The notes under the pieces: generated by a model
Told to the model about the DNA's origin: nothing
The model's database searches: none
What the model saw: the letters and a program-made list of their open reading frames with translations, nothing else
NCBI GenBank assembly: GCA_942491385.1
Contig: CALOAF010000006.1
Location: forward strand, 1 to 64,000
Origin: UBA6170 sp942491385
GTDB taxonomy: Bacteria; Chloroflexota; Anaerolineae; Anaerolineales; Anaerolineaceae
DNA length: 64,000 nt
Reading direction: 5' to 3'
In this document: positions 43,977 through 52,476 of the stretch, piece by piece
Layout: every line of letters starts with the position of its first letter
Position numbering within the stretch: the stretch's first letter is position 1
Position numbers and translations under genes: made by a program

Positions 43977-44077
43977 CAGTGTTCAGGATTATACTCGTGC
44001 TCGCCTTTCCCGTAAAGGAAAAAAGAATCACCCTGATTTATTCGAAGAGGGATTATTGTGTTTTCAGGTTATAAGTG

Positions 44078-46204
44078 TTACTTTTCCTCCGCAATTTTCG
44101 GAATCGGTATAGCTTCAATGAGGTCGTTCAGCCTGAATTTTTCAATATATTTACGGGTATCCCAGTAATCAAGGTCTAACTCTTTCACAATGTCAAATAT
44201 CGATTGCTCACCTTCAAATCGCATCATAATTTTCTCAATGTTACGGTTCAATTCCCAATCATCCTGCCAGTCTACGAACAAACCATAACCAGATAAAAAG
44301 ACTGGTCCTCGGAATTTTCTGACAGGGAAATAATTTGAAGAAAAGATTCTGATGATTTCTTCAATAATCTTTGCTGTTTCCATCAATTTTTCTTCGTGCA
44401 TAATGGACAAATTATCATCAGAAGTATGATATTCTGGATAAGGAAAACGGGTTAACGAAATCGTAGGTACATTGATTCCGGGACCATTTAAAACGCGCTC
44501 ATCATTGGCAATTATTTCTGCGAATGACCCTTCCCGAAACTTACAATTGTATTTTGTGAGCACATAATGACCAATTTTATCGATCAGTTCGTCGTTCTGT
44601 CGTGATCTTTGTAGGGCGATGGTATTGTCATTGCCTGTCATTTCAATGAATATCCCAGCACGGAAATTGGGAATGATTTCTTCATGATTAGCAAGATAGG
44701 CAATGGTACCAATTGTTTCAGGGCCAAACCAGAAACGCACACTCATCGAACCAGCTGGTAAGGGATTGGAAGCTAGCCGTCTGGCGATTTCAATGGCGGT
44801 TACAACGCCTGCAGCATCATCATTCGCCTGATTAGGATGACATGTATGTGCCATGATAAAGATCTCGCCAGCTTCCGGATTGGGGCCGCCTTTGGGATGG
44901 ATTACAGCTGTGCCAACTTTAAATCCTTTTTCAGGATCAGTATCAAATTCCACATCAATGACGGCATGGTATCGTTTATTGCGGGGGAGACGGTCAAATT
45001 GGTTTTTTGAGAGACAAAAACCCCAATCCCTTTCATAATATTTAAACTTCCAGGGGATGGTATGGGGGAGTTCATTATTGTAATATAAATGCGGTTCTAA
45101 CGCTTCCCATGTTAAAATTTGATCGACTGGCAGTGAATAGGATAATAAATGTAAATAATTATCCTGAAAATCGACAATTTTTTCCCCATCTTCCGTCTCA
45201 AGGTATGCTTTTTTTACCTCATAGCGTTCCGGGACGTACCAGGTCCAGACTTGAGAAAGAGGTGGAAACGTTTCAATACAATAATTGGCAGTTTCCGGTA
45301 GATAAGACCCGATGATTTCCAGAGTTTTATCCATATCTGCAGACGCCAAAGTGCGGTGTAATGGAAAAATTTCAGCCAAAACGTCCTTCAGACTCGAAAT
45401 GGGTTTTATAGAAGGTAACCAATCAATTGCTTTTTCTTTTGACTCAAATTGATATGTTAACCCAGGTCCAGGAAAATTCTGGATTGCTTCCATTGAAACC
45501 TGGAAGGATTGATCGCAATCTAACAGTCGAACGGTACTTTCCCCGATTTTTCGGATAATGGTTACTTTCTCATCCAGAATTTTACCGATTGGTTCAAAAT
45601 CCAGCACCACACCTTTTTCTACATCCCGAACGAACATGGTGATGCATGTTTCTTGCGGTGTGCCTTGCTGGTCAATCGCTATACCATTAAATTCTTTTAG
45701 ATAACGATAGTCTACATTAGCTGTCTGCTCACAATGGTGCAGGAAAGTGAAGGATTTACTGTAAGGTAATCCGATGACAAGAATTTTTGCATGCCAGTCC
45801 CTCAATTTCTTGAAAATGGTGGTATCGCCAAAACAATCGGTGGACCGTAGGGATTCAATTTCCCCAGCTAATTTTCCAATAGCTGCCACGGAATAGATCG
45901 GGTGGAACATCCTCTTCGATCTCGGATCTTTCCTTACCAACTCGGTCAGGACCCCCATCTGGGATGGTGTGTTGCGAATATCCCATTTCTCACCCCTTAA
46001 GAAATCATAGTTGAATGTGGGCATAATGAGTGTCCCTTGATCACCAAGAATCTCCAATAAAGCGTCGATTACTGTTTGTGGTCCATCCTCAACCCCTCCG
46101 GTCGATTTTGAGAGTGTGGTGTATGAGCTATGGACAAATATATGATCCCCAGGCTGTATTCCTAATGATTTAAACTCTTCTATTAATATATTTCTTGTAA
46201 ACAA
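44078..46204 (-). CDS. AAC(3)-like acetyltransferase fused to M28-type peptidase/DUF4910 module
   Basis: 708 residues. Residues 1-265 are an aminoglycoside 3-N-acetyltransferase (antibiotic_NAT) fold with GIQPGDHIFVHSSY, MPTFNYDF and the HHCEQTANVDYRY segment. Residues about 275-640 form a zinc-aminopeptidase-like module (DUF4910/M28-like) in which candidate metal ligands are visible: His453 and His456 in AHTCHPNQANDD with Asp462, Glu496 in FGPETIG, Glu521 and His593 in EYHTSDDN. The last 60 residues look like the winged-helix tail that DUF4910 proteins carry. Both active-site sets seem intact, so the fusion may be bifunctional. The AAC(3) half in such settings is more likely a sugar or peptide N-acetyltransferase than resistance. 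Neighbours are cell-wall genes. Confidence 0.78.
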   Translation of the reverse strand: MFTRNILIEEFKSLGIQPGDHIFVHSSYTTLSKSTGGVEDGPQTVIDALLEILGDQGTLIMPTFNYDFLRGEKWDIRNTPSQMGVLTELVRKDPRSKRMFHPIYSVAAIGKLAGEIESLRSTDCFGDTTIFKKLRDWHAKILVIGLPYSKSFTFLHHCEQTANVDYRYLKEFNGIAIDQQGTPQETCITMFVRDVEKGVVLDFEPIGKILDEKVTIIRKIGESTVRLLDCDQSFQVSMEAIQNFPGPGLTYQFESKEKAIDWLPSIKPISSLKDVLAEIFPLHRTLASADMDKTLEIIGSYLPETANYCIETFPPLSQVWTWYVPERYEVKKAYLETEDGEKIVDFQDNYLHLLSYSLPVDQILTWEALEPHLYYNNELPHTIPWKFKYYERDWGFCLSKNQFDRLPRNKRYHAVIDVEFDTDPEKGFKVGTAVIHPKGGPNPEAGEIFIMAHTCHPNQANDDAAGVVTAIEIARRLASNPLPAGSMSVRFWFGPETIGTIAYLANHEEIIPNFRAGIFIEMTGNDNTIALQRSRQNDELIDKIGHYVLTKYNCKFREGSFAEIIANDERVLNGPGINVPTISLTRFPYPEYHTSDDNLSIMHEEKLMETAKIIEEIIRIFSSNYFPVRKFRGPVFLSGYGLFVDWQDDWELNRNIEKIMMRFEGEQSIFDIVKELDLDYWDTRKYIEKFRLNDLIEAIPIPKIAEEK

Positions 46205-46502
46205 GATTCCTCCTGTCCTGATTTATCAATTGAAGTAGAGCGGATACAATGGATCCTCTCCCCCCCTTTTTTGTGAATTTTTTGTCGTTACCAAAATTTA
46301 CAATATCTTGCACAACCATTATTTAGAGTTGTTTTGTTATTGGACAAAAACTTACCTTTCAAAGCCATTATAAAAGGTTTTTCCAGTGAATCGTATACCA
46401 GGTAGAACAAAAATAATTTTAATAAAAAATTAATATGACTCAAACCTTCATTCATGCAGAGGAAATGATTGAAAAACTGTGGCATAATACACATCTAAAG
46501 GT
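46205..46502. other. Intergenic region between divergent genes
   Basis: 298 bases, AT-rich, with a C7T7-like stretch at 46258-46272 and CATAAT 15-20 bases before the deacetylase ATG, which could be a -10 box. No gene, riboswitch or clear repeat seen. Confidence 0.4.
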
Positions 46503-47699
46503 ATGGACAAACGAGTAGTGTTTCACAGGATAATCTTATTAATAATTATAATGGTCCCCATCGGAATATCTGGTTGTAATATTCTGCCAGGTCAAAGTAT
46601 TTCAATAATCCATGGTGCTGATCTGGTAACAGAAATTCCTCATCCAACAGCAACATTAACATTAACAAAAACCCCTTACATCCCGGAAACGCCAACGTTA
46701 CTCCCTTCCTTTTTACCCAGTCTAACCCCCACAGTTACGCCCTCACCTACACCAACCATCTATCAATTAAATTCATTTGAATATAATTTTAAACCTAACG
46801 AAGTATCTCCAAGAACATATCAGAATACCTGTGAATATCTCTCCAATCGGTGGGGAGTTGGTAAAAGTGAACCTGGCACAATAATTGTACCTGTTATGTA
46901 TCACTCTGTTAGGCAGAGTGGGAGGGAACTTCAAGATAATATGCAGGTCACTCAGGAATACTTTGAATATACGATGGAATACGCCAAAAGATTAGGATAT
47001 GAAACTATTACGACAGAACAATTGGTCGGATTTTTGTATCATAACGATCCTATACCTTCTTTGTCCATGATTCTCATTATTGATGACCGCAGACTTGGAG
47101 TTGTCAGAGATCATTTCATGAATTATTTAGACCAAAATGATTGGTCTGTAACGCTGGCATATATCACTGGCATAGCCAGTGCAAAAGAATGGAATGAATT
47201 TGATCGGCTCAATATCGATGGACGATTGGATTTGCAAGCGCATGGTTTTTATCATAATGGAGAAACCTATTTCACCGAATTTACCCCAATTGAGGTAATC
47301 GAACAGGAACTTAATGACCCAATTGCGGTAATTGAAGAGCATGCGGGAAGAAAACCACAAGCCTTCATCTGGCCTGGTGGCAACTTTACTCTGGAATCAG
47401 TACAATTGGCACGCGAGGCAGGCTATGAAGTTGGTTTTACTGTGTATTCACGTGGTCCACTAATGTACAATTGGATTCCTCTTGGCGCAACAGAAGCAAA
47501 AATGGATGACCCATTGATGGTATTACCAAGAATTTGGAGTAATTCAGCAACTTTATATTTAGAAAAAGCAGCAGAGATTTCCATCGCAGCCCAAGCATTC
47601 GCCCAGCAGAATAAAGCGAATGAGTACCTCTGGTACGAAAATTATTGTTCAGATTATCCGTCTTTGAACCTGGATAACACCGGAGAAATAGGAAAATGA
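46503..47699 (+). CDS. Polysaccharide deacetylase lipoprotein
   Basis: 398 residues. A lipoprotein signal peptide ends in GISGC, so lipidation at Cys25 is expected, followed by a Pro/Thr/Ser-rich linker (about 40-80) that spans the wall, then a NodB/CE4 deacetylase domain (about 120-340). Catalytic motifs: the Asp pair Asp194-Asp195 in LIIDDRR takes the place of TFDDG, the metal His pair is in AHGFYH (His247, His251), and FIWPGG stands for the RxPY motif. The NodB core is more PgaB/PDA-like than NodB. It would remove acetyl groups from peptidoglycan or an exopolysaccharide. The stop overlaps the start of the next gene (ATGA). Confidence 0.85.
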   Translation: MDKRVVFHRIILLIIIMVPIGISGCNILPGQSISIIHGADLVTEIPHPTATLTLTKTPYIPETPTLLPSFLPSLTPTVTPSPTPTIYQLNSFEYNFKPNEVSPRTYQNTCEYLSNRWGVGKSEPGTIIVPVMYHSVRQSGRELQDNMQVTQEYFEYTMEYAKRLGYETITTEQLVGFLYHNDPIPSLSMILIIDDRRLGVVRDHFMNYLDQNDWSVTLAYITGIASAKEWNEFDRLNIDGRLDLQAHGFYHNGETYFTEFTPIEVIEQELNDPIAVIEEHAGRKPQAFIWPGGNFTLESVQLAREAGYEVGFTVYSRGPLMYNWIPLGATEAKMDDPLMVLPRIWSNSATLYLEKAAEISIAAQAFAQQNKANEYLWYENYCSDYPSLNLDNTGEIGK

Positions 47700-49216
47700 A
47701 ACATATGATTTCTCGGGTCAGTTTATCAATCATCACTCTATTGATATTGAGTAGTTGTGTTCAACCGTTTCCTGATAAGGAAACCTGGACCTTGGATGTT
47801 ACGCCGCTTGTTTATTCGGTTACTCCGACAAGTACTCTAACCCCACTCCCACAACGAACCCCATTTCTTCCTGCGACTCGTGAACCGGGGAATCCAATGT
47901 ATTCTCCTACTCCAGATATGCCGAAAGTAATGCCTACCATCCGGACAAACGAAGAAACTTACCTGGTGCAAATGAATGATTCGCTCAATCTAATCGCGCG
48001 GCAATATGGTGTAGATCTAAACGCTATTGTTTCAGCGAACCAACTTATGAATCCGAATTATCTGGAGATTGGTCAGGCATTGGTGATCCCACCGCCAGAT
48101 CCGGATGCGAAAGCCCCATCCTTTAAAATAATTCCAGACTCAGAACTTGTGTTTGGCCCATCCGGAGTTGGTTTTGACCCACATGATTTAATTTATTCTT
48201 TTGATAGTTATCTCTCATCACTGGACCATTCCGACAAGGTTGTTCTGCAGATCGCCAATGATTACTCGGTCAACCCGCGCATATTAATTGCGATACTGGA
48301 ATATTCTACCGGGTGGGTAACCGGTCCAAATCTGGAGCTGGAAAAACCAGCAAATGGACAGGAACCGGAAAAAGATGCCTGGAAAACTGGGTTGGTCACT
48401 ATCCTGTCAAGAATGGCAAATTCACTTAACTGGGGATATTATTCCTGGAAAGCAAATAACCTGAGTTATTACATTTTGAGTGACGGGAGTTATTCCCCGG
48501 CAGATGAAACAATCAATGCTGGTACTGCTGGAATTCAATATTGGGCAGGAACCATTTATGGGAAGGCGAATTGGCTGAATGCAATTTCCGAAAATGGTAT
48601 TTATAAAACTTATTCGTATTTCTTTGGATTCCCCTTTGACTACACTTATGAGCCTTTGATCCCTACTGGAATGACCCAACCGGAATTTTTGCTGCCATTT
48701 CCGCGTGGGGTTGCCTGGTCATTTACAGGTGGACCACATCCAGGTTGGGATGATGGTTCAGCATGGGCAGCGCTGGATTTTGCTCCACCAGGCAGCCCAA
48801 TGGGTTGTGCTGTGAGTGGTGATTGGGTCACAGCAGTTGCGGATGGATTAATTGTTCGCTCAGAATATGGTGCGGTCGTTCAAGACCTGGATGGAGACGG
48901 GAACGAGCAAACCGGTTGGACTGTTTTATATATGCATATTGCTTATTGGGAAAGGGTAGCAGTAGGGACATTCCTGAATGCTGGTGATAGGATCGGCCAT
49001 GCCTCTTGTGAAGGAGGTGTCTCGTCAGGTTCGCATTTACACATCGCAAGAAAATATAACGGCGAATGGATTGATTCAGTTGGAGAGATACCTTTCGTGA
49101 TGAGTGGTTTTAAACCACAAAGCGCTGGTAGCGCATATAATGGTTATTTAGTAGGAAATGGGGTTTTTATTGAAGCCTGGGCATTTTACACCCCTGAAAG
49201 TCTGGTTCAGCATTAA
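47696..49216 (+). CDS. LysM-M23 peptidoglycan hydrolase lipoprotein (first of three)
   Basis: 506 residues. Lipobox LILSSC with lipidation at Cys21, a Pro/Thr-rich linker, a LysM domain (about 87-133, YLVQMNDSLNLIARQYGVDL), a helical domain (about 180-310) with the conserved motif ILEYSTG whose Glu is Glu202, and a C-terminal M23 metallopeptidase domain. The zinc ligands are His348 and Asp361 (GGPHPGW...LDFAP) and the HLH motif at His447/His449. The wide His-Asp spacing resembles the M23A (beta-lytic/LasA) type more than LytM. A loop DLDGDGNEQTGW (397-408) resembles a calcium-binding loop. Overlaps the deacetylase gene by 4 bases. Confidence 0.86.
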   Translation: MKHMISRVSLSIITLLILSSCVQPFPDKETWTLDVTPLVYSVTPTSTLTPLPQRTPFLPATREPGNPMYSPTPDMPKVMPTIRTNEETYLVQMNDSLNLIARQYGVDLNAIVSANQLMNPNYLEIGQALVIPPPDPDAKAPSFKIIPDSELVFGPSGVGFDPHDLIYSFDSYLSSLDHSDKVVLQIANDYSVNPRILIAILEYSTGWVTGPNLELEKPANGQEPEKDAWKTGLVTILSRMANSLNWGYYSWKANNLSYYILSDGSYSPADETINAGTAGIQYWAGTIYGKANWLNAISENGIYKTYSYFFGFPFDYTYEPLIPTGMTQPEFLLPFPRGVAWSFTGGPHPGWDDGSAWAALDFAPPGSPMGCAVSGDWVTAVADGLIVRSEYGAVVQDLDGDGNEQTGWTVLYMHIAYWERVAVGTFLNAGDRIGHASCEGGVSSGSHLHIARKYNGEWIDSVGEIPFVMSGFKPQSAGSAYNGYLVGNGVFIEAWAFYTPESLVQH

Positions 49217-50819
49217 AAATAGATTTTTTGTGCTGATTTGGGCTTTTCTGCTTCTCTCACTTACGTCATGTAATTTGGGAAATTATTACGTTAGTGCACT
49301 TGATTTAACAGCTACGGCAGTGTTTGCGAGAGCGTTGGATGATGCGACCATTTCCTTCAATGCTACTCAGGCACCAACGCAGGCTCCTCCTCCGCAGGCA
49401 GAGCCAACCCCAAATCCAATTGTTCCAACTGCGATGGTTGAAATCCCAATCCCGACAGAAATTAGCGTACCAATTTTGGAAAGTGTTCCGCTCCCGACCG
49501 CAACCAGAGACAACGAAGAGCGACCGCCAATTTTGTATTATAGCCAAAGCGGCGATACTTTGACAGTGATCGCAGCGCGTTTTGGTGTTGCAATTGATGA
49601 AATTAAAACGCAAAGCGAATTAACTCCACGAGAGTTAATTAAACCCCAAACTTTGTTGGTTCTTCCAGATTATTATGGTTTTGATATTGCATCAGATCCT
49701 GTCTTACCGGATAGTGAAATTATTTACTCACCCTCCGCACTGGATTTTGACATAAACGCATTTATCACTGAAGCCGGTGGGTATTTGAGTACCTATCGTG
49801 AATATACAGCCACCGGCTGGATGAGTGGGGCAGAAATTATAGAAAAGGTGGCAACGGAAGAATCGATTAATCCTAGAATATTAATTGGATTATTGGAGTA
49901 TCAGAGTGGTTGGGTTTACGGACAACCCCAAAATATTTTTGAAAAAGATTACCCCATGGGATTCCCCATAATTGATAAAAAAGGTTTATTAAAACAGATT
50001 TCATTTGGAGTAAAAGTTTTAGCGAATGGTTATTATGGATGGCGGGAAGGCCGAATAACCGAGGTGGTTTTTTCCGATGGGACTCAACAACGTATCCATC
50101 CTAAAATAAATGCTGGTTCTGCTGCTCTCGAACATTTTTTTGCAAATTTTTATGATCCTGCCCGCTGGTTATCCGTCTTGTATGGAGATGGAAGTTTTCC
50201 TGCCTTGTATGAACAAATGTTTGGATCTCCCTGGATCAGAGCTCTGACGGTTGAGCCGCTATATTCCATCGGGTTAACCCAACCCAATATGGAGTTACCT
50301 TTTCTACCTGGAAAGGTATGGGCACATACGGGTGGACCGCATCCAGCCTGGGGGTCGCATGGTGCCTGGGCGGCTTTGGATTTTGCACCTGCATCTGACA
50401 AATCAGGATGCACGGTTAGTAATGATTGGGTCGTTGCATCTGCTCCCGGGCTGGTTGTTCGAACAGGACCAGGTTTGGTAGTATTAGATCTGGATGGGGA
50501 TGGATATGAACAAACTGGCTGGGTGATCTTATATTTACATATTGCTAGCGAAGGAAAAGTAACGAAGGGCACCTACCTTGACCAGGATAGTCTGATTGGT
50601 CATCCTTCTTGTGAAGGGGGTAGTGCGACAGGGACTCATGTGCATATTGTTCGAAAATATAATGGGGAATGGATTGCAGCTGATGGACCTCTGGCATTTA
50701 ATTTAAGTGGATGGATTGCCTACAAAGGTGAAAAAGCATATGAAGGCCGACTTATTCGTAAAGATGAGGTTGTAATTGCAAGAGTATACGGGTCTTTCGA
50801 ATCCGTCGTAACCCGATAA
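49158..50819 (+). CDS. LysM-M23 peptidoglycan hydrolase lipoprotein (second of three)
   Basis: 553 residues from the ATG at 49158, which overlaps the previous gene by 59 bases. The lipobox SLTSC lies far from that ATG, and a start at the GTG 49230, or an unusual codon near 49200, is also possible; the true start is uncertain. After a long Pro/Ala-rich linker comes a LysM domain (YYSQSGDTLTVIAARFGVAI), a helical domain with GLLEYQSG (Glu247), and an M23 domain with GGPHPAWG (His395), LDFAP and THVH (His494/His496). The same DLDGDGYEQTGW loop occurs. It is a clear paralogue of its neighbours. No promoter is apparent between the first and second copies. Confidence 0.86.
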   Translation: MGFLLKPGHFTPLKVWFSIKNRFFVLIWAFLLLSLTSCNLGNYYVSALDLTATAVFARALDDATISFNATQAPTQAPPPQAEPTPNPIVPTAMVEIPIPTEISVPILESVPLPTATRDNEERPPILYYSQSGDTLTVIAARFGVAIDEIKTQSELTPRELIKPQTLLVLPDYYGFDIASDPVLPDSEIIYSPSALDFDINAFITEAGGYLSTYREYTATGWMSGAEIIEKVATEESINPRILIGLLEYQSGWVYGQPQNIFEKDYPMGFPIIDKKGLLKQISFGVKVLANGYYGWREGRITEVVFSDGTQQRIHPKINAGSAALEHFFANFYDPARWLSVLYGDGSFPALYEQMFGSPWIRALTVEPLYSIGLTQPNMELPFLPGKVWAHTGGPHPAWGSHGAWAALDFAPASDKSGCTVSNDWVVASAPGLVVRTGPGLVVLDLDGDGYEQTGWVILYLHIASEGKVTKGTYLDQDSLIGHPSCEGGSATGTHVHIVRKYNGEWIAADGPLAFNLSGWIAYKGEKAYEGRLIRKDEVVIARVYGSFESVVTR

Positions 50820-50861
50820 TCTTTTTTTTCAACCCAAAAATTTGGGTTTCCAATTTCGAAT

Positions 50862-50867
50862 TATAAT
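50862..50867 (+). promoter_or_regulatory. Possible -10 box of the third LysM-M23 gene
   Basis: A perfect TATAAT 11 bases before the GTG start codon, with no ribosome site between. No good -35 box is obvious. Confidence 0.35.
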
Positions 50868-50878
50868 TAGAAATTGAA

Positions 50879-52384
50879 GTGATTAAACATAAAACGAATT
50901 TTCCTTACAAGATTTCTCTTGTAATTATAATAATCATCGTGAGTTTTTTGATTACAGCTTGTGTACCTGAAGCACAGCAACAGCTGGATCTGATTCCGAT
51001 TGAAGGAACAGCTCTTGGTCAAAGCGACCTCATCCTGGAAGTTACACCGAACCCTACTAGGCCTTCTTATCCCCCCGGCACTTTAGTGGATTATATCGCC
51101 CAAAGTGGCGATACATTGCCAGCGCTGGCGGCTCATTTTAACAGCTCGGTTGCAGAAATTAAAAAAGCAAATCCAATAATACCTGAAGATGCCACAACGA
51201 TGCCACCGGGATTCCCTATGAAAATACCCATTTACTATGAAGCCATTTGGAGCAGTTCTTTTCAAATTCTGCCTGATATCGCATTTGTGTATGGGCCTAG
51301 AGATGTCGGATTTGATGTAGTTGAGTTTGTGAATAGCCAACCGGGATGGTTAAAAAACGCTAAAGATGCGGTCGAATTGTTGATTCGACCAGGTGCAGAG
51401 GTGGTTCTGCATACCAGTAAAAATTTCAGTGTCAGTCCTAAGCTGCTTCTAGCGATTCTAGAATATCAAACGGGTGCATTGACGAACCCTGAACAACCAG
51501 AATCAATTGATGATTACCTTTTAGGGTATAAGAATAATTCGTATTTAGGTTTATCCCAACAATTGGTATGGGCAGCAAATCGTTTAAATAATGGTTATTA
51601 CGGATGGCGTGAAGGAAGCTTGCAGACCTATACGCATCAGGACGGCAGACTGGAAAGGCCAGATCCCTGGCAGAATGCAGCATCCGCAGGATTACAATAT
51701 TATTTTTCAAAAGTTCTGGATCGGGATACATTCACACATGCGGTCAGTTCGGCTGGACTGTTAGAAACTTACACGCAATTATTTGGGAATCCCTGGGTTG
51801 GAAATTTGACATTGATTCCGGGTAGTTTACAACAACCAGAAATGAATTTACCATTCGCGCCTGGTTTGACCTGGGCTTACACCGGAGGTCCACATACCGG
51901 TTGGGGGCAAGGGGCACCGTTCGCTGCCATTGACTTTGCTCCGGGCAGTGTCGTAGGTGGTTGCTCATTTTCTGACGAGCCTGCATTGGCTGTAGCTGAT
52001 GGTGTTATTGTACGGACTGATACAGCAATTGCAGTTCTTGATCTGGATGGGGATGGAGATGAACAAACAGGTTGGGTTGTTTTTTACCTGCATTTAAGAA
52101 ACACAGACCTTCCAAAAGTCGGTAAAAAACTTAATCGCGGAGATGTGGTTGGATATCCATCCTGTGATGGAGGGCGATCCACTGGTACTCACATCCATAT
52201 TGCTCGGAAATATAATGGTGAATGGATTCTGGCTGGAGATGTTGTGCCATTTAATTTAGAAGGGTGGATTGCAAAAAATGGCTCAGGTGATTATCAGGGT
52301 TTTTTAGAAAAAAATGGTCGTGTTTTACGTGCCTGTGTTTGTTCGGATCAGGATAGCCAGATCACAGCAGAAGGCTTACCTTAA
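50879..52384 (+). CDS. LysM-M23 peptidoglycan hydrolase lipoprotein (third of three)
   Basis: 501 residues from a GTG start. Hydrophobic signal peptide with lipobox LITAC, short linker, LysM domain (YIAQSGDTLPALAAHFNSSV), a helical domain with AILEYQTG (Glu195), and an M23 domain: GGPHTGWG (His339), AIDFAPG and THIH (His438/His440), with the calcium-like loop DLDGDGDEQTGW. Unlike the others it has its own short upstream spacer. Its C-terminus ends in a Cys-containing ACVCSDQDSQ tail absent from the other two, which is not obviously a known sorting signal. Confidence 0.86.
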   Translation: MIKHKTNFPYKISLVIIIIIVSFLITACVPEAQQQLDLIPIEGTALGQSDLILEVTPNPTRPSYPPGTLVDYIAQSGDTLPALAAHFNSSVAEIKKANPIIPEDATTMPPGFPMKIPIYYEAIWSSSFQILPDIAFVYGPRDVGFDVVEFVNSQPGWLKNAKDAVELLIRPGAEVVLHTSKNFSVSPKLLLAILEYQTGALTNPEQPESIDDYLLGYKNNSYLGLSQQLVWAANRLNNGYYGWREGSLQTYTHQDGRLERPDPWQNAASAGLQYYFSKVLDRDTFTHAVSSAGLLETYTQLFGNPWVGNLTLIPGSLQQPEMNLPFAPGLTWAYTGGPHTGWGQGAPFAAIDFAPGSVVGGCSFSDEPALAVADGVIVRTDTAIAVLDLDGDGDEQTGWVVFYLHLRNTDLPKVGKKLNRGDVVGYPSCDGGRSTGTHIHIARKYNGEWILAGDVVPFNLEGWIAKNGSGDYQGFLEKNGRVLRACVCSDQDSQITAEGLP

Positions 52385-52408
52385 AAATTCTTTAATAAAT
52401 CCTAATTG

Positions 52409-52438
52409 TTGCCCGTCCATCATTCGGTGATATATAAT
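52409..52438 (+). promoter_or_regulatory. Sigma-70 promoter of the MFS exporter
   Basis: TTGCCC (52409-52414), 18-base spacer, TATAAT (52433-52438), 39 bases before the ATG; a CAGGAT ribosome site lies 9-14 bases before the ATG. Confidence 0.55.
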
Positions 52439-52476
52439 TCAGATTTTACAATAATTTTTCATCAGGATCGTAAACA

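Noticed and set aside
44078..46204. Aminoglycoside resistance gene
   Set aside because: The AAC(3)-like half is fused to a peptidase module in a chromosomal wall region with no mobile element, so a metabolic role is likelier.
50820..50850. Terminator between the second and third LysM-M23 genes (AACCCAAA/TTTGGGTT)
   Set aside because: The small stem is not followed by a U run in the coding direction, so a functional terminator is doubtful.
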